Shown here: in pieces, positions 5,304 to 6,292 of the stretch | Numbering within the stretch: the first letter of the stretch is position 1 | Layout: every line of letters starts with the position of its first letter | NCBI GenBank assembly: GCA_038247995.1 | Contig: JBBRUG010000339.1 | Coordinates: 1-6,292 of the forward strand | Length of the DNA: 6,292 nt | Reading direction: 5' to 3' | DNA from: JBBRUG01 sp038247995 | Lineage (GTDB): Bacteria; Chloroflexota; Chloroflexia; Chloroflexales; Chloroflexaceae | Notes under the pieces: generated by a model | Databases searched by the model: none | What the model saw: the letters and a program-made list of their open reading frames with translations, nothing else | Told to the model about the DNA's origin: nothing | Program-made: the position numbers and the translations under genes

Positions 5304-6292
5304 CTAGTGTGATCGGGTACCTCTACTTTGTCACTTCCTTATCGGGACGGTAGTCGTCGAGCCGGCCCTCACGGATGAGTTGGTCAATGGCAAGCAGGCG
5401 TAGCCAATCGAGCAGGTGCCGATGGATTGACGCCAAGGACTGGCGCCTTCGATCCGGCCGAGGGGGAAAAAGCGCGACGCCCCGGGTTGCCCCGCTGCGC
5501 GCGCTGCTGCCATTCGGTCCACACCAGGAAGCTGTAGGCCAGCATCACCAGCACGGCGTGACGGTGGAAGCCGTCCCAACGCCGTCCCTGATACTGATCC
5601 CATCCCAGCAACGTTTTGGCGTCCTGATGGAAGCGTTCGACCTGATGCCGGCGGTGGGCGTACTCCACCACTTTTGCTAGCGGGGTCTCGGACGGAAAGT
5701 TGCTCCAGTACCAGCGTAGGTCACCGCCTTGTCCACGGGCCGGCATCTCGCCAATCAACCAGCCCGCGACCCAGCGCAGCGTGTCGGTCTGGCGCCAACA
5801 GCGCAGCGCCATAAACCGTGCGCACAAGCGGCCGTTCCTGCCTTGGCGCCAACCAATCGTCGTCCAGGCCCGCTTGGGCTGGGCAGCAATCAGCGCATCG
5901 GCCCGCTCGGCGGCACCCGCCTGGGTGGCCCGCACGGTGAAATCGCGGCGCACCGGCATCACGTAGCGCCGCGAACGTCGCTCCAGTTGGTCGAGGAAGA
6001 AGGGCTGGTCGCCGTAGTCCGCATCCGAGGTGACGACAGCGAACGGCATGCCTTGCTCCAGCGCCCAATCCAGCAGGTCGATGGCGATCTCGGCTTTGGT
6101 TTGGAAGCGGACGGCTTCTGGAACGTGCGCCTTCGTGCGGCGCTCGGCATCGTTGGCCCAACGCTCAGGCAGGTACAGGCGTGTGGCCAGCGGCCAACTC
6201 ACGGTACGCTCGGCGTAGGTCAGGTTCACCGTGACCTGGCAGTTGTCGACCTTGCCAAGCGCTCCCGAGTACTGGCGGGCCACACCGACCGA
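5304..6292 (-). mobile_element. Partial IS701-family insertion sequence (3' end of element)
   Basis: The transposase gene implies an IS whose 3' end lies between 5203 and 5322 and whose 5' end is outside the window. IS701 elements prefer a YTAR target (recalled); CTAG at 5304-5307, 15 bases beyond the restored stop, is one candidate edge. Without the other end no inverted repeat can be confirmed, so the boundary is a guess. Confidence 0.45.
5323..6292 (-). pseudogene. IS701-family transposase, N-terminus outside window, frameshifted C-terminus
   Basis: The gene runs off the right edge on the minus strand; the first visible residues are SVGVARQYSGALGKVDNCQV, the conserved block that follows the first catalytic Asp in IS701 transposases, so the apparent GTG start at 6283 is internal. 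RLYLPERWANDAERRTKAHVP and the second catalytic region VTSDADYGD (Asp codons near 6017-6025) follow. The Glu of HQVERFHQDAKTLLGWDQYQG (5636-5638) is the third catalytic residue. The current frame ends at 5384 with an atypical tail. Moving one base at the coding-strand run TTTTTCCCCC (5462-5471 on +) restores a natural tail, DRRRQSLASIHRHLLDWLRL and then LAIDQLIREGRLDDYRPDKE, ending at TAG 5323-5325. All visible catalytic residues precede the shift. It may be a true lesion, a sequencing error in homopolymers, or, less likely, programmed frameshifting. Confidence 0.88.

Larger units (their letters stand above)
4550..5322. other. Gene-free region rich in repeats
   Basis: I find no convincing gene here. 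The open frames on the + strand (4622-5050, 4668-5063, 4864-5211) are long only because the GC-rich flank and the tandem array lack stops. They translate to Pro/Arg-rich and repetitive Leu-Ser-Gly-Tyr or Val-Met-Leu-Gly-Cys text and lack ribosome sites. The region holds the terminator-like hairpin at 4586, two attC-like hairpins, and the tandem array. At 5235-5266 there is a short inverted repeat TTAGATT/AATCTAA in AT-richer DNA next to the IS701-like gene. Confidence 0.65.

Overview
The window is an accessory, decaying stretch of a fairly GC-rich bacterial chromosome. It holds the C-terminal end of an RHS-type polymorphic toxin locus, a type II toxin-antitoxin pair, an intact IS66-like insertion sequence, a partial IS701-like transposase gene and non-coding DNA rich in inverted and tandem repeats. 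The style of the RHS core, the IS66/IS701 mixture and a GAGACGG...CCGTCTC palindrome inside a gene suggest a filamentous Chloroflexota (Kouleothrix/Roseiflexus-like). This is a judgement from sequence style, not a proof.

Bases 1-3430 were once a two-gene operon. An RHS protein, open to the left window edge, carries an HNH/ENDO VII (LHH-type) nuclease tip. Its TGA stop overlaps the ATG of a SUKH (SMI1/KNR4-like) immunity gene (ATGA). An IS66-like element (1085-2811, 1727 bp) has inserted exactly inside the nuclease motif. It has 22-bp imperfect terminal inverted repeats and an 8-bp target duplication AAGATCCT. Removing the IS and one duplication restores one continuous reading frame through LHH...PSRRH...HPYG...EER to the TGA at 3000-3002. 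The immunity gene is also broken, by a single in-frame TGA at 3260-3262, after which homologous sequence continues in the same frame to a TAA at 3428-3430. Toxin and immunity genes have therefore both been lost by separate lesions.

Bases 3431-4549 hold non-coding sequence with nested inverted repeats, a near-consensus sigma70 promoter (TTGACG-16-TATAAT, 3651-3678), a leader with hairpins, and an antitoxin/VapC-like PIN toxin pair (3852-4133 and 4133-4549) that overlaps by one base.

Bases 4550-5322 contain no convincing gene. They carry a tandem array of about 15 copies of a YCGGTTRT-type unit (4890-5024). Two long imperfect hairpins (4752-4872 and 5069-5203) end in the same GTTGGGC core and share an 11-bp block. 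They resemble integron attC recombination sites, and a weaker third hairpin lies at 3502-3607. The pattern suggests, but does not prove, a cassette-like arrangement in which the toxin-antitoxin pair and the tandem array are separate units.

Bases 5323-6292 on the minus strand are an IS701-family transposase gene that runs off the right edge. Its native C-terminus is knocked out of frame at a run of five T and five C (coding strand; 5462-5471).
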